Below are positions 1-7,561 of a stretch of 19,509 nt of DNA, in pieces. This DNA is from Verrucomicrobiia bacterium (GTDB lineage Bacteria > Verrucomicrobiota > Verrucomicrobiia > Limisphaerales > UBA11358). The notes below the pieces were generated by a model. It made no database searches. It was not told the origin of the DNA and was given only the letters and a program-made list of their open reading frames with translations. A program made the translations under genes and the position numbers. The first letter of the stretch is position 1, and each line of letters opens with the position of its first letter. The DNA lies in assembly GCA_030044395.1 (NCBI GenBank), contig JASHVW010000029.1:1-19509 (forward strand), read 5' to 3'.

Positions 1-110
1 GCAAGGTTGCCGCGCTGAATTTCCTCAAGGGCCAGGTGATGAAATTGAGCAAAGGCAAGGCCAACCCGAATCTGGTTGGCGAAATTCTGGAGCGGAAATT
101 GAAAAGTTGA
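1..110 (+). CDS. gatB: GatB C-terminal end (partial): Asp/Glu-tRNA amidotransferase subunit B
   Basis: Only the last 35 codons are present, with the first full codon at base 3 and TGA at 108-110. The tail contains FLKGQVMKLSKGKANPNLV, which matches the well-known C-terminal GatB/YqeY-type tail (GQVMK followed by a KGKANP-type stretch and a short helix). GatB is the kinase/activation subunit of GatCAB, the cytoplasmic enzyme that converts Glu-tRNA(Gln) or Asp-tRNA(Asn) to the amidated forms. The rest of the gene lies upstream of the window, so domain completeness cannot be judged. About 94 bases with no recognisable feature separate it from the convergent esterase gene. Confidence 0.85.
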   Translation, partial: KVAALNFLKGQVMKLSKGKANPNLVGEILERKLKS

Positions 111-203
111 CGCGGAAGGGAATGTGCCACTCCTTCAACAGCGGCAACTGGCCCTTTGGAAAATTTTCATATGACGCGAAAATGACAGGCCGTAAAGTTT
201 TAA

Positions 204-1169
204 TCAGAGATCGGATGGTTTTGGTTTGATCAAATAATTTCTCAAGGGGCAATTGTTCAGCCCGCGAATTCCTTCGATGACCGATTCCGCGTTCAGTTCA
301 GCGCCCGCGAAGCTTGAATGGGTGTTGTCCGCGGTTGTGAAATACGTCGCCTTAATTTCCTGCGGCGTGATCCCGACGTAATGGCTGATGACGATTTGGT
401 TCAAATTGATGAACAGCGCGCCTTCATTCGTGGCCACCTCGCCGGCAAAGCGAACATAATCCCAATTTTCCGTCTCGCCGGCCTTCATTTCCTCTTTGGG
501 CACATGGGGCACTGGCGAACAAATGATTGGCGTCATCCCTTTGGCGCGTGCGTCCGATATGTATTTGCGCAAATACCAGCCGTAGGTGTGAACCACCTCT
601 TTCTTGTGCATGATCGGATTGTAGATTTCCTTTTCCTCATCGCCAATGCCGCGAATCGTGCCCCGCGCGCGGTTCGTGTCGTCCAGGGGTCCACCGTCGT
701 TATGTCCCATCTGGATGATGACAAAATCGCCGGGCTTTGCCGCCGCCAATACGCTGTCCCACCAACCCTGCGTGATAAATGTGCGGCTGCTACGCCCGCC
801 GAGGGCATGATTCTCCACCCGGATTTGATTCGTATCAAAATATTTTCCGATGACATCACCCCAGCCGCGTTCGGTTTTCTGTGGATTGTGGACCGTGGAA
901 TCACCCACAATAAAGAGGATCGGAAACGCCCGATTCGTGTCCAACAGAAACCCGTGAGCGGCCGCCACGTCGCGCTGGGCATCCATGTTGGCGGAGTCCT
1001 GCGCTGAAATCGGCGCGGTCCAACCAATGGAATTGCCGCCGGCCAGTGCCACGAAGGCAAATACATTCCTCGTCCAACGATCCAGAGAAATCACAGCTTG
1101 ATAGACGCTTATTGCCATAAACCCGGCGGGAGCGCCATCCACACAATTGGCGATGGTGGTTTCGCGCAT
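204..1169 (-). CDS. SGNH-hydrolase, rhamnogalacturonan acetylesterase-like
   Basis: The 321-residue protein has the full SGNH/GDSL block set: block I GDST (Ser91), block II Gly at 124 within ALGGRSSRT, block III GHND (Asn157) and block V DNTH (Asp281, His284). The block sequences and the long insert after GHND resemble rhamnogalacturonan acetylesterases (RhgT/YesT, CE12), which remove acetyl groups from the pectin backbone. The substrate is inferred from family resemblance. Residues 35-57 (hydrophobic, ending ISA before QD) could be a signal peptide, suggesting export, although the N-terminus is long and the start may be the internal Met18. The gene is divergent from the secreted protein at 1228, with a 58-base AT-rich spacer that must hold both promoters. 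No pectin lyase or other CAZyme gene is next to it, so it appears to be a stand-alone enzyme. Confidence 0.8.
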   Translation of the reverse strand: MRETTIANCVDGAPAGFMAISVYQAVISLDRWTRNVFAFVALAGGNSIGWTAPISAQDSANMDAQRDVAAAHGFLLDTNRAFPILFIVGDSTVHNPQKTERGWGDVIGKYFDTNQIRVENHALGGRSSRTFITQGWWDSVLAAAKPGDFVIIQMGHNDGGPLDDTNRARGTIRGIGDEEKEIYNPIMHKKEVVHTYGWYLRKYISDARAKGMTPIICSPVPHVPKEEMKAGETENWDYVRFAGEVATNEGALFINLNQIVISHYVGITPQEIKATYFTTADNTHSSFAGAELNAESVIEGIRGLNNCPLRNYLIKPKPSDL

Positions 1170-1177
1170 TTTTTTCT

Positions 1178-1208
1178 TGCAATATGTTTTCTATATGGTT
1201 CTTATAAG
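1178..1208 (+). promoter_or_regulatory. Candidate promoter in the divergent spacer
   Basis: The 58-base spacer between two divergent genes is strikingly AT-rich. On the + strand a TTGCAA-like -35 box is followed at usual distance by a TCTTAT/TTATAA-like -10 region ahead of the ATG at 1228. Matches to the consensus are only partial. The position is the best evidence, because the secreted-protein gene must start here. Confidence 0.3.
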
Positions 1209-1227
1209 GTCAACTCCTTCACATATT

Positions 1228-1932
1228 ATGAAAAAACAAGCATTGTTCGGCATTATCACGCTGCTGGCCGCCCCGCTCATGGCCCAGGATTCCAGCCAAA
1301 CCGACGTCACGACCGCTGCCCAGGCGCTCGCAAACCAACCCAATTACAGTTGGAAACAGACGGTTGTCGTTCCGCCAGACAGTCAATTCCAACCCGCGCC
1401 TCTCAACGGCCAAACGGAGAAGGATGGTTATACATTCGTCAGCACCAGTTTCGGGGATAATGACGTCAAATGGGTGATAAAAGGCGACAAGTTTGCGGTT
1501 TACACTGCGGATAATGGATGGCAGGCGCCTTCCGAAATGGATGATCAAGGCCCCGGACGGTTCATGGGCGGAATGATTCGCAATTTCAAAGCCCCCGCTC
1601 TGCAGGTCACCAATCTCCTGGCGGATGCCAAGCCCTTGACGAAAAATGGCGACGTTTATTCCGCCGACCTGACTGACACTGGCGCCAAAACGCTGCTGAC
1701 ATTCCGTCGCCGCGGTGGCGGTAACGGCGGTGGTCCGACCGTGAGCAACGCCAAAGGCTCCCTCAAAATTTGGATCTCCAACGGTGTCCTCTCCAAATAC
1801 GAATTCAAAGTTTCGGGAACGGTCACTTTTAACGACAACGACCGCGACGTTGACCGGGACACGACGGTTGAAATCAGCGACGTGGGCACGACGAAAGTGG
1901 ACGTGCCGGACGACGCCAAGAAGAAATTGTAG
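1228..1932 (+). CDS. Secreted protein of unknown function
   Basis: The 234-residue product begins with a clear signal peptide (MKKQALFGIITLLAAPLMA, cleavage before Gln20), which is why ATG 1228 is chosen over the longer frame starting at 1147. The mature part is about 215 residues and appears to be mostly beta-strand. It has a short Gly-rich loop (RRRGGGNGGG) near residues 160-170 and a C-terminal stretch of alternating strands ending in VPDDAKKKL. The repeated amphipathic strands and the closing 'ISDVGTTKVDVPDDA' pattern are reminiscent of LolA/LprG-type lipid-carrier folds, but that is only an impression and no diagnostic motif is visible. It should therefore be listed as an exported hypothetical protein. 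It is monocistronic, as a strong terminator follows within 25 bases. Confidence 0.8.
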   Translation: MKKQALFGIITLLAAPLMAQDSSQTDVTTAAQALANQPNYSWKQTVVVPPDSQFQPAPLNGQTEKDGYTFVSTSFGDNDVKWVIKGDKFAVYTADNGWQAPSEMDDQGPGRFMGGMIRNFKAPALQVTNLLADAKPLTKNGDVYSADLTDTGAKTLLTFRRRGGGNGGGPTVSNAKGSLKIWISNGVLSKYEFKVSGTVTFNDNDRDVDRDTTVEISDVGTTKVDVPDDAKKKL

Positions 1933-1952
1933 TAAAACCCAACCTTCCCCCG

Positions 1953-1986
1953 CGGCGAGGCTCCAGTGGGCCTCGCCGTTTTTTTT
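1953..1986 (+). terminator. Rho-independent terminator
   Basis: A perfect 9-bp stem (CGGCGAGGC at 1953-1961 with GCCTCGCCG at 1970-1978), an 8-base loop and then eight consecutive T residues (1979-1986). It lies 20 bases after the secreted-protein stop codon and before mpl, so it closes the first transcript, and mpl must use its own promoter or readthrough. Confidence 0.93.
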
Positions 1987-2024
1987 GCGCAAAAGGCTTT
2001 TTGCCTCCCCGCCATGGTGCTTTA

Positions 2025-3428
2025 ATGGTGGGAATGTTTTCCGAAATCAAATCCGTTCATTTTACCGGCATCGGCGGCACCGCGATGGCTTCCGCCGCCG
2101 CCGCCATGCTCGACCAGGGATACTCGGTCACCGGTTCCGACCAGAATGTTTATGAACCCATGGCCTCGTTTCTCGCCGCAAAAAAAATTGAGGCCATCAA
2201 CGGTTACGCCGAAAAGAACCTTTCCCACAAGCCGGATTTGGTCGTGATTGGCAACGCCATTTCGCGCGGCAATCCCGAGGCGGAATTCGTTCTTGACCAC
2301 AAATTACGCTATTGCTCGCTCGCGGAATTGCTCAAGGAATTTTTCATCCGCGGCAAACGCTCCATTGTCGTTTCCGGCACGCACGGCAAGACCACCACCA
2401 CTTCGCTTCTGGCGTGGGTTTTTGAGCACAACGGCCTGAACCCCGGCTTCCTCATCGGCGGCATCCCCAACAATTTTTCGCAGGGCGCCCGCTTCACCCA
2501 AAGTGAATGGTTCATCATCGAGGGCGATGAATATGATACCGCCTTCTTCGACAAACGCAGCAAGTTCATCCATTATCTCCCCGAAATCGCCGTCATCAAC
2601 AACCTGGAATTCGACCACGCTGACATCTTTGAAAACCTCGACGCCGTCAAAAAGTCCTTCTCCCAGTTCATCCGGCTCGTGCCCCGCAATGGTCTGCTCC
2701 TTGCCAACGGCGACGACCCGAATCTCGCCCTGCTTCTGAATGTCACCCATTGTCCCGTAAAAAAATTCGGCCTGGGTGACGACAACGCCATCCGCGCCTT
2801 TAATTTGCGGTTCGGTCCCACCGCCACCGAATTTGAAATTCCCAGCTTTAGATTCCATTTGAATCTGCTCGGCGAACTGAATGCCCGCAATGCGCTTGCC
2901 GTCATCGGCGCGGCCAAACATTGCGGCCTCTCGAACAAGCAAATCCAGTCGGCCTTCGATACCTTTCGCGGCATCAAGCGCCGCTTGGAAGTGCGCGGCA
3001 TTGCCGCCGGCGTCACCGTCATTGACGATTTTGGCCACCATCCAACCGCCATCCGCGAAACCCTTAAGGCGCTCCGCCTGAAATATCCGCGTGAAAAAAT
3101 CTGGGCCATCTTCGAACCGCGCAGCAATACCACACGCCGCAATGTCTTTCAAACGGAGCTGGTTGGCGCGTTTGCCGACGCCGACACCGTCGTCATTTCC
3201 GAAGTCGCGCGTTTGGAACAACTTCCCCCGGATGAACGTCTTAACCCGGAGCAATTGATCCGGGATTTGATTGCCGCCAAAAAGGAAGCCGCGTATTTGC
3301 CGGATGTGGATTCCATCGTGGCGCATGTCGCAAAAACCGTCCAGGGCGGCGATGTGATTTGCGTTTTCAGCAACGGCGGGTTTGGGGGCATCCATGGAAA
3401 GTTGCTGCAGCGGTTGGGTCGGCGCTGA
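2025..3428 (+). CDS. mpl: UDP-MurNAc:L-Ala-gamma-D-Glu-meso-DAP ligase (Mpl)
   Basis: Cytoplasmic Mur-family ligase that attaches recycled murein tripeptide to UDP-MurNAc. The N-terminal Rossmann-like domain has TGIGGTAM. The ATP-binding P-loop is GTHGKTTTT (about residues 118-126), followed by IEGDEYDTAFFDKRSKF (from about residue 165), which distinguishes Mpl from MurC. Downstream are NNLEFDHADIF, GxxNxxNA-type GELNARNALA, the DDFGHHPTAI motif and EPRSNTTRRN, all typical. The length (about 467 residues) is as expected for the family. The start is uncertain: ATG 2025 or ATG 2034 (MFSEIKSVHFTG). A TTG at 2001 is too close to the preceding terminator to be convincing, and no strong Shine-Dalgarno site separates the two ATGs. 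Mpl implies meso-DAP peptidoglycan and recycling of the cell wall. Confidence 0.93.
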   Translation: MVGMFSEIKSVHFTGIGGTAMASAAAAMLDQGYSVTGSDQNVYEPMASFLAAKKIEAINGYAEKNLSHKPDLVVIGNAISRGNPEAEFVLDHKLRYCSLAELLKEFFIRGKRSIVVSGTHGKTTTTSLLAWVFEHNGLNPGFLIGGIPNNFSQGARFTQSEWFIIEGDEYDTAFFDKRSKFIHYLPEIAVINNLEFDHADIFENLDAVKKSFSQFIRLVPRNGLLLANGDDPNLALLLNVTHCPVKKFGLGDDNAIRAFNLRFGPTATEFEIPSFRFHLNLLGELNARNALAVIGAAKHCGLSNKQIQSAFDTFRGIKRRLEVRGIAAGVTVIDDFGHHPTAIRETLKALRLKYPREKIWAIFEPRSNTTRRNVFQTELVGAFADADTVVISEVARLEQLPPDERLNPEQLIRDLIAAKKEAAYLPDVDSIVAHVAKTVQGGDVICVFSNGGFGGIHGKLLQRLGRR

Positions 3429-3526
3429 TTTTTTTTGAAAATTTTACTGGCGGGAAATGGCAAAGTGAGGTTTATTTGACTCATCTTAGGTCATGAGACA
3501 AGACAAACTCCTCACCGACCGACAAG

Positions 3527-3550
3527 CTTGCCGTGCTTCGGCGCGGCAGG
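3527..3550 (+). promoter_or_regulatory. UUCG-capped hairpin in the 5' leader of the DUF465 gene
   Basis: Bases 3527-3536 pair with 3541-3550 (10 pairs, two of them G-U) around a TTCG loop closed by C-G, the exceptionally stable cUUCGg tetraloop. It lies 25 bases upstream of ATG 3576 and is not followed by a T tract, so it is more likely a 5'-UTR stability or control element than a terminator. A TTGACT at 3476-3481 could be a -35 box, but no good -10 is visible. Confidence 0.5.
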
Positions 3551-3575
3551 TGAACCCTCAACCGGAGACACTCCC

Positions 3576-3830
3576 ATGGATATACATCATCCCTTCGTAA
3601 CGGAATTCCCTGAATTCCGCGAGACCATCCGTTCGCTCAAGCTGGCGGACGCAAAGTTTCGCGCGATGTTCGAAAAATACCACCAACTCGATGACGAAAT
3701 CTGCCGCATCGAGGAGGAAGTTGAATACGCTACCGATCAGCAGATTGATGAACTGAAATTCCAGCGCGCCAAATTGAAGGACGCGCTCTACGCCGCCGTT
3801 CGCAAGAGCGAAGCTGCGCTCGTGCATTAA
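3576..3830 (+). CDS. DUF465 (YdcH-like) small protein
   Basis: The 84-residue charged helical protein has the DUF465 layout: an N-terminal HHPFVTEFPEF segment, then a long helical hairpin with 'LDDEICRIEEEVEYATD' and 'LKFQRAKLKDALYAAV'. Its length is typical of this family of small coiled-coil proteins of unknown function. ATG 3576 is preferred over an upstream start at 3528 because a GGAG lies 8 bases upstream, the family N-terminus begins near here, and the upstream frame would run through a stable hairpin. It appears to be transcribed alone and is convergent with the EF-G paralogue. Confidence 0.8.
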   Translation: MDIHHPFVTEFPEFRETIRSLKLADAKFRAMFEKYHQLDDEICRIEEEVEYATDQQIDELKFQRAKLKDALYAAVRKSEAALVH

Positions 3831-4005
3831 GCGCCGGGCTGAAAGTGGCGGCGGACGGAGATTCCGCCAGTTCTTGGTGTGCGGTGGCTGGAAGGCAATG
3901 GGGCTGATACCACTTTCGGGGAGTTTGATGTCGCCGGACGCCAAAGCAACGTTCAGTTTAATCAGAACGAACTAGATTCGCTGCTACTGCAAAACATTGG
4001 CGTAC

Positions 4006-6096
4006 TCAATGCGCTTCCGCCATTTCCTTCCTCTTCTTCGCCTCCGCAATCACCTTTTCTGTCGCCTCCCGTGGCATTTCCTCATAATGACTGAATTCCT
4101 CGGTGTGAACACCGCGCCCGCCTGTCAACGACCGCAGCGTGCTTGAATAATGGTACAGTTCTTTGGTCGGCACACTCGCCTTGATCACTTGAAAAGCGCC
4201 GTTAGTTTCCATCCCCAGGATTTTGCCCCGCCGGCTCGACAAATCGCCCATCACTTTGCCCATGCAATCTTCCGGAATATGGATTTCCACCGTCTCGATC
4301 GGCTCCAGCAGGACCGGCTTCGCCGTCGTGAATGCTTCCTTGAACGCAAAATATCCCGCAATCTGAAACGCGATGTCTTTTGAATCCACCGGATGCATTT
4401 TGCCATCGTAAAAATCAATCCTCACGTCCGTCACCTTGCACCCGGCCAGAATCCCTTCCGTGCAAGCCTGTTGCACGCCTTTCTCCACCGATGGCACATA
4501 AACGCGGTCCACATTCTGGCCGACAAGCGAATTGGTGAATTCCACGCCGCTGTCGCGGGGCAGCGGTTCGATGCGCATCCACACTTCGGCAAATTGCCCG
4601 GCGCCGCCCGTTTGTTTCTTGTGCCGATATTTTGAATCGCCCTTGCCCTTGACGGTTTCGCGGTACTTCACGCGCGGCTCGGCCAGTTCCACGTGGACGT
4701 TGTGGCGGCGTCGCAACCGGTCGGCCACCACTTCCAAATGCAATTCGCCCTGCGCCGATATAATTGTCTGATGCAATTCCGAATCCACCACGTAAAGAAA
4801 TGTCGGGTCCTCCCCATGCAATGCTGCCAGGCCGGAGGCCACCTTGTCTTCTTCCCCCTTCACCTTGGACACGAGCGCGGCGTGAATATTCGGTTTGGGA
4901 TAAGTCACCCTGGGCAGCGACACCGGACGTTTCGGGTTGCAAAGGGTATCGCCCGTGTGCGTGACCTTGAGCTTCACCGTCGCTCCGATGTCGCCCGCGC
5001 CCAGCGTATTCACCGCCTCACGCGTCTGGCCATTGAGCAGATAAATCTGGCCAATCCGCTCGTTCGCCTTACGGTTGCTGTTGTATAAATCCGAACCGGC
5101 CGTGACTGAGCCGGAATAGACGCGGAAAAACGACAACTCCCCAAAGTGCGCCTCGGACATGGTCTTGAAGACGTAAGCCACCGTCTCGTTGCTCTCGAGT
5201 GCCACTTCGATTTCGTTCCCATTCGCGTCCGTGGCCTTCACTTTCTTGCGGTCCACCGGTGATGAGCCGTATTTGGCGATGAAATCCATCAGCCGCGCCA
5301 CGCCGATGTTGTTTTCCGCCGAGGCGCAGAATAACGGAATGAACAGTTCCTTCTGTACCGCCGCATGAATCCCCGCCCGAAATTCCTCCTCCGACAGATT
5401 GCCTTGCTCGAAAAATTTATTCATTAAATCATCATCGGACTCCGCGATGTGCTCGATCAATTGGCCGTGCAATTCCTTCACTTTGGCTTCCCATTCGCCG
5501 GTGGCGGGTTCCTCGGTGTATTTTCCGCTGGCATCCGCCGCATAGGTTACGATCTCATTGCGCAACACATCGAGCACCCCGTTGAAACCGGGTCCCGCGT
5601 TGATCGGAACATTCAACGGAAACACGTGCCGCCCGAAATGCTCCTGTGCCGCTTTGACGACCGCGTCAAAATCCACGTTCTCCTTGTCGAGGGCATTGAC
5701 CACAATCATCTTGGGCAGGCCATAACCCGTGGCATAATCCCAGACGCGGTCGGTGCCCACGCCCAGGCCGTGCTGGCCATGAATGACCACCAGCGCAAAA
5801 TCACCCACCCGCAGCGCCCCAAGACCCTCGCTGATGAAATCCAGGTAGCCTGGCGTATCAATCATGTTGAACTTTTTGCCCATCCATTCAGTGTGGAGCA
5901 GCGACGCGGACACGGAAATCTGCCGCGCCTTTTCGCTCACGTGATAATCGGAAACGGTCGTGCCATCGGCGATGCGGCCCATCCGTTGGATAACCCCGCC
6001 GCATCGGAGCATGGCCTCGCTCAACATCGTTTTGCCGGACGAAGCATGCCCGACCACGGCGAAATTTCGAAGGTCTGCGGGAGAATAAGTCTTCAT
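4006..6096 (-). CDS. EF-G-like translation factor GTPase (divergent paralogue)
   Basis: This 696-residue protein has all EF-G domains: the G domain, domain II (about 310-390), and domains III-V including the domain IV loop GDSKYRHKKQTGGAGQFAEVW and the C-terminal LRSLTGGRG segment. The P-loop is GHASSGKT (16-23). Several conserved G-domain positions are unusual: switch I has RQIS where canonical EF-G has RGIT, G3 is DTPGY (Tyr84 replacing the catalytic His), and G4 is NALD (134-137) instead of NKxD. These features fit the FusA2/EF-G-2 branch (the mycobacterial EF-G2 has been reported to lack ribosome-stimulated GTPase activity), not the housekeeping FusA. ATG 6096 (MKTYSPADLRN) is chosen because the 36 residues upstream are not family-like. 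The 180-base spacer behind it holds no clear promoter. Confidence 0.88.
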   Translation of the reverse strand: MKTYSPADLRNFAVVGHASSGKTMLSEAMLRCGGVIQRMGRIADGTTVSDYHVSEKARQISVSASLLHTEWMGKKFNMIDTPGYLDFISEGLGALRVGDFALVVIHGQHGLGVGTDRVWDYATGYGLPKMIVVNALDKENVDFDAVVKAAQEHFGRHVFPLNVPINAGPGFNGVLDVLRNEIVTYAADASGKYTEEPATGEWEAKVKELHGQLIEHIAESDDDLMNKFFEQGNLSEEEFRAGIHAAVQKELFIPLFCASAENNIGVARLMDFIAKYGSSPVDRKKVKATDANGNEIEVALESNETVAYVFKTMSEAHFGELSFFRVYSGSVTAGSDLYNSNRKANERIGQIYLLNGQTREAVNTLGAGDIGATVKLKVTHTGDTLCNPKRPVSLPRVTYPKPNIHAALVSKVKGEEDKVASGLAALHGEDPTFLYVVDSELHQTIISAQGELHLEVVADRLRRRHNVHVELAEPRVKYRETVKGKGDSKYRHKKQTGGAGQFAEVWMRIEPLPRDSGVEFTNSLVGQNVDRVYVPSVEKGVQQACTEGILAGCKVTDVRIDFYDGKMHPVDSKDIAFQIAGYFAFKEAFTTAKPVLLEPIETVEIHIPEDCMGKVMGDLSSRRGKILGMETNGAFQVIKASVPTKELYHYSSTLRSLTGGRGVHTEEFSHYEEMPREATEKVIAEAKKRKEMAEAH

Positions 6097-6276
6097 GTCG
6101 TTTGAATCTGAGGGTTGCCCGAAATGGATGGGGATTGAAAACGGGAAAGCGCCCGTGCCAAAGGATGATGTTTGGATTCTTTCATCCGCCGAAAGCATAA
6201 CCAATCGGCGCCGTAAGGCGAAGAAAACTTTTTGCCGTACTTTGCCAACCTCACGCCGTCTATTGTCCCGTCACAC

Positions 6277-6909
6277 TCAACGATTCGTGGAAAGCCCCCA
6301 AGCTCCTTCCAGCGCCGGCGTGAGGCCTTGGTTCCCGCCGACAAATCCAACCTGTTCGAAACCCGCCTCGTGCAGAAACAACGCCAACTCCAATTTCGCG
6401 CGCTCGTCGGCGTCGTTCAATATCCCGTTGTTGCGCGCGGCGCGCTGGATGTCTGAAACCGCATCCGCCCGCGCGGTGTCCTCCAGGTTCTTATCGAACT
6501 CGCGCAGCAGGCCGGTCGTATAATCAATCACGCGCGTTTGACTGTCATCGAGATAGGCATCGGTGATTTGCGGCGGCGGCAGTCTGATGATGATTTTCTT
6601 GCCGGAAACCGTCACGTCGCCAGGTTCAAGCTGTTTCAGGTCAATTCCCGCCTTGACGATGCCATGTGCCAGAAGCAGCACGCGGTTTTCTCCATACCAT
6701 TTGGGGTCTTCCAGAATCTCGACCTTTTCAACGACATATTTGACCGTCACCAAGTCGGACAGAGTCTGAATTTGTTCAACCACCGTCGCGGTGTTTTCCT
6801 CGTGCAAACTACCCCCCTTCAACCATCGTGACGTCACGCCGAGCCAAAGGCCCCCGGCGAAAACCAGCACGATGAGCGCCGCAATAAAAAAAGCTTTCAG
6901 CACCTGCAT
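6277..6909 (-). CDS. DUF4230 family membrane-anchored protein
   Basis: The 210-residue protein has a single N-terminal membrane segment (about residues 5-24) and a soluble domain with the DUF4230 signatures: 'IQTLSDLVTVKYVVEKV', then 'GIVKAGIDLKQL' and 'KKIIIRLPPPQITDAYLDD'. The C-terminal half is helical and acidic. The family is widespread in bacteria and its function is unknown. The topology suggests a periplasmic or extracytoplasmic domain anchored in the inner membrane. It lies 95 bases downstream of the DUF1453 gene and 180 bases upstream of the EF-G paralogue, all in the same direction. Co-transcription is possible but the gaps are not tight. Confidence 0.8.
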   Translation of the reverse strand: MQVLKAFFIAALIVLVFAGGLWLGVTSRWLKGGSLHEENTATVVEQIQTLSDLVTVKYVVEKVEILEDPKWYGENRVLLLAHGIVKAGIDLKQLEPGDVTVSGKKIIIRLPPPQITDAYLDDSQTRVIDYTTGLLREFDKNLEDTARADAVSDIQRAARNNGILNDADERAKLELALFLHEAGFEQVGFVGGNQGLTPALEGAWGLSTNR

Positions 6910-6975
6910 GTCGGAAGATTAGCACCTTTTCCCGTGAAGCAAAGTCTCACCCTCGCTTCATCGTTCCAATTCTCT

Positions 6976-6996
6976 CAATCGCGAATCGCCAATCGC
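6976..6996. repeat. Three tandem heptamers (S-AATCGC)
   Basis: Bases 6976-6996 are three adjacent seven-base units: CAATCGC, GAATCGC, CAATCGC. They lie in the 95-base spacer between the DUF4230 and DUF1453 genes. The same seven-base period with a related core recurs in the pseudopilin leaders at 17226 and 19344. Confidence 0.7.
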
Positions 6997-7004
6997 CATT
7001 TTCT

Positions 7005-7523
7005 TCAATTGGGATTGGCATCCGGCTTCCTATCGTGAGTGTGGACGAAAAGGCCGATGTAATAAACGATGTAGTAGCCAAACGTCAGGCCAATGATGAA
7101 ATCAGTGAGCGGACTTTGCAGCGGCGGCGGTGGTGGATGATTTGCCTGCAACGCGCCCATCGAACTGTTCAATAGGATGAAACGATAGATCATCCGGCCG
7201 ACCAACAGCATGGACAGGGCCACACCGATATGGGCGTTCGGCGTGTAGAAATGCCCGTCCGCCGTGGTCTCAAAGCGCGTCAGGCGCAGTCCAATCACCC
7301 CAAGAACGCCCCCCAACAATAATCCGCCACTCAGACTGTACAAGAGATTCGGGTTTTGCAGCGAGCCGGCGGCAAGCAGGACGCCGATCACGGAGAATAT
7401 GGTGATGGACGTAATGATGCGGCGCGGACGCAATTTCTGCCGGCCGATGTTGCGGCGCACACGGCGGTAAATGCTCCACGCAAATAAACCACCGATTAAA
7501 ATTGGAACAGCCTCACCGGTCAC
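7005..7523 (-). CDS. DUF1453 (CcdC-like) integral membrane protein
   Basis: The 172-residue protein has about four hydrophobic segments. It shows the DUF1453 pattern: basic 'RRVRRNIGRQKLRPRR' after the first helix, then a Gly-rich helix leading into 'GLRLTRFE' and 'FYTPNAHIGVALSMLLVGR'. A Pro-rich loop (HPPPPPLQ) precedes the last membrane segment. The family is uncharacterised, so no function is assigned. The start is GTG at 7523. It sits 38 bases downstream of the HDAC-like gene and is probably in the same transcript. Confidence 0.75.
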   Translation of the reverse strand: MTGEAVPILIGGLFAWSIYRRVRRNIGRQKLRPRRIITSITIFSVIGVLLAAGSLQNPNLLYSLSGGLLLGGVLGVIGLRLTRFETTADGHFYTPNAHIGVALSMLLVGRMIYRFILLNSSMGALQANHPPPPPLQSPLTDFIIGLTFGYYIVYYIGLFVHTHDRKPDANPN

Positions 7524-7561
7524 GCGCGGAGATTACAATTTCAGTTCCATCTGTCGAGTGA

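Noticed and set aside
318..1007. 229-residue open frame on the + strand opposite the esterase
   Set aside because: It lies antisense to a gene with a complete SGNH motif set and shows no motif, signal or family pattern of its own.
2001..2024. TTG start giving an 8-residue longer Mpl
   Set aside because: It is 14 bases after the terminator T tract, has a rare start codon and adds residues not typical of the family.
3850..3868. GGCGGA/TCCGCC hairpin between the convergent DUF465 and EF-G genes
   Set aside because: Only six pairs and no T tract on either strand, so a terminator call is not supported.
5449..6105. 218-residue + strand frame opposite the EF-G paralogue
   Set aside because: Antisense shadow of a clearly conserved translation factor; its composition follows the reverse complement of the real codons.
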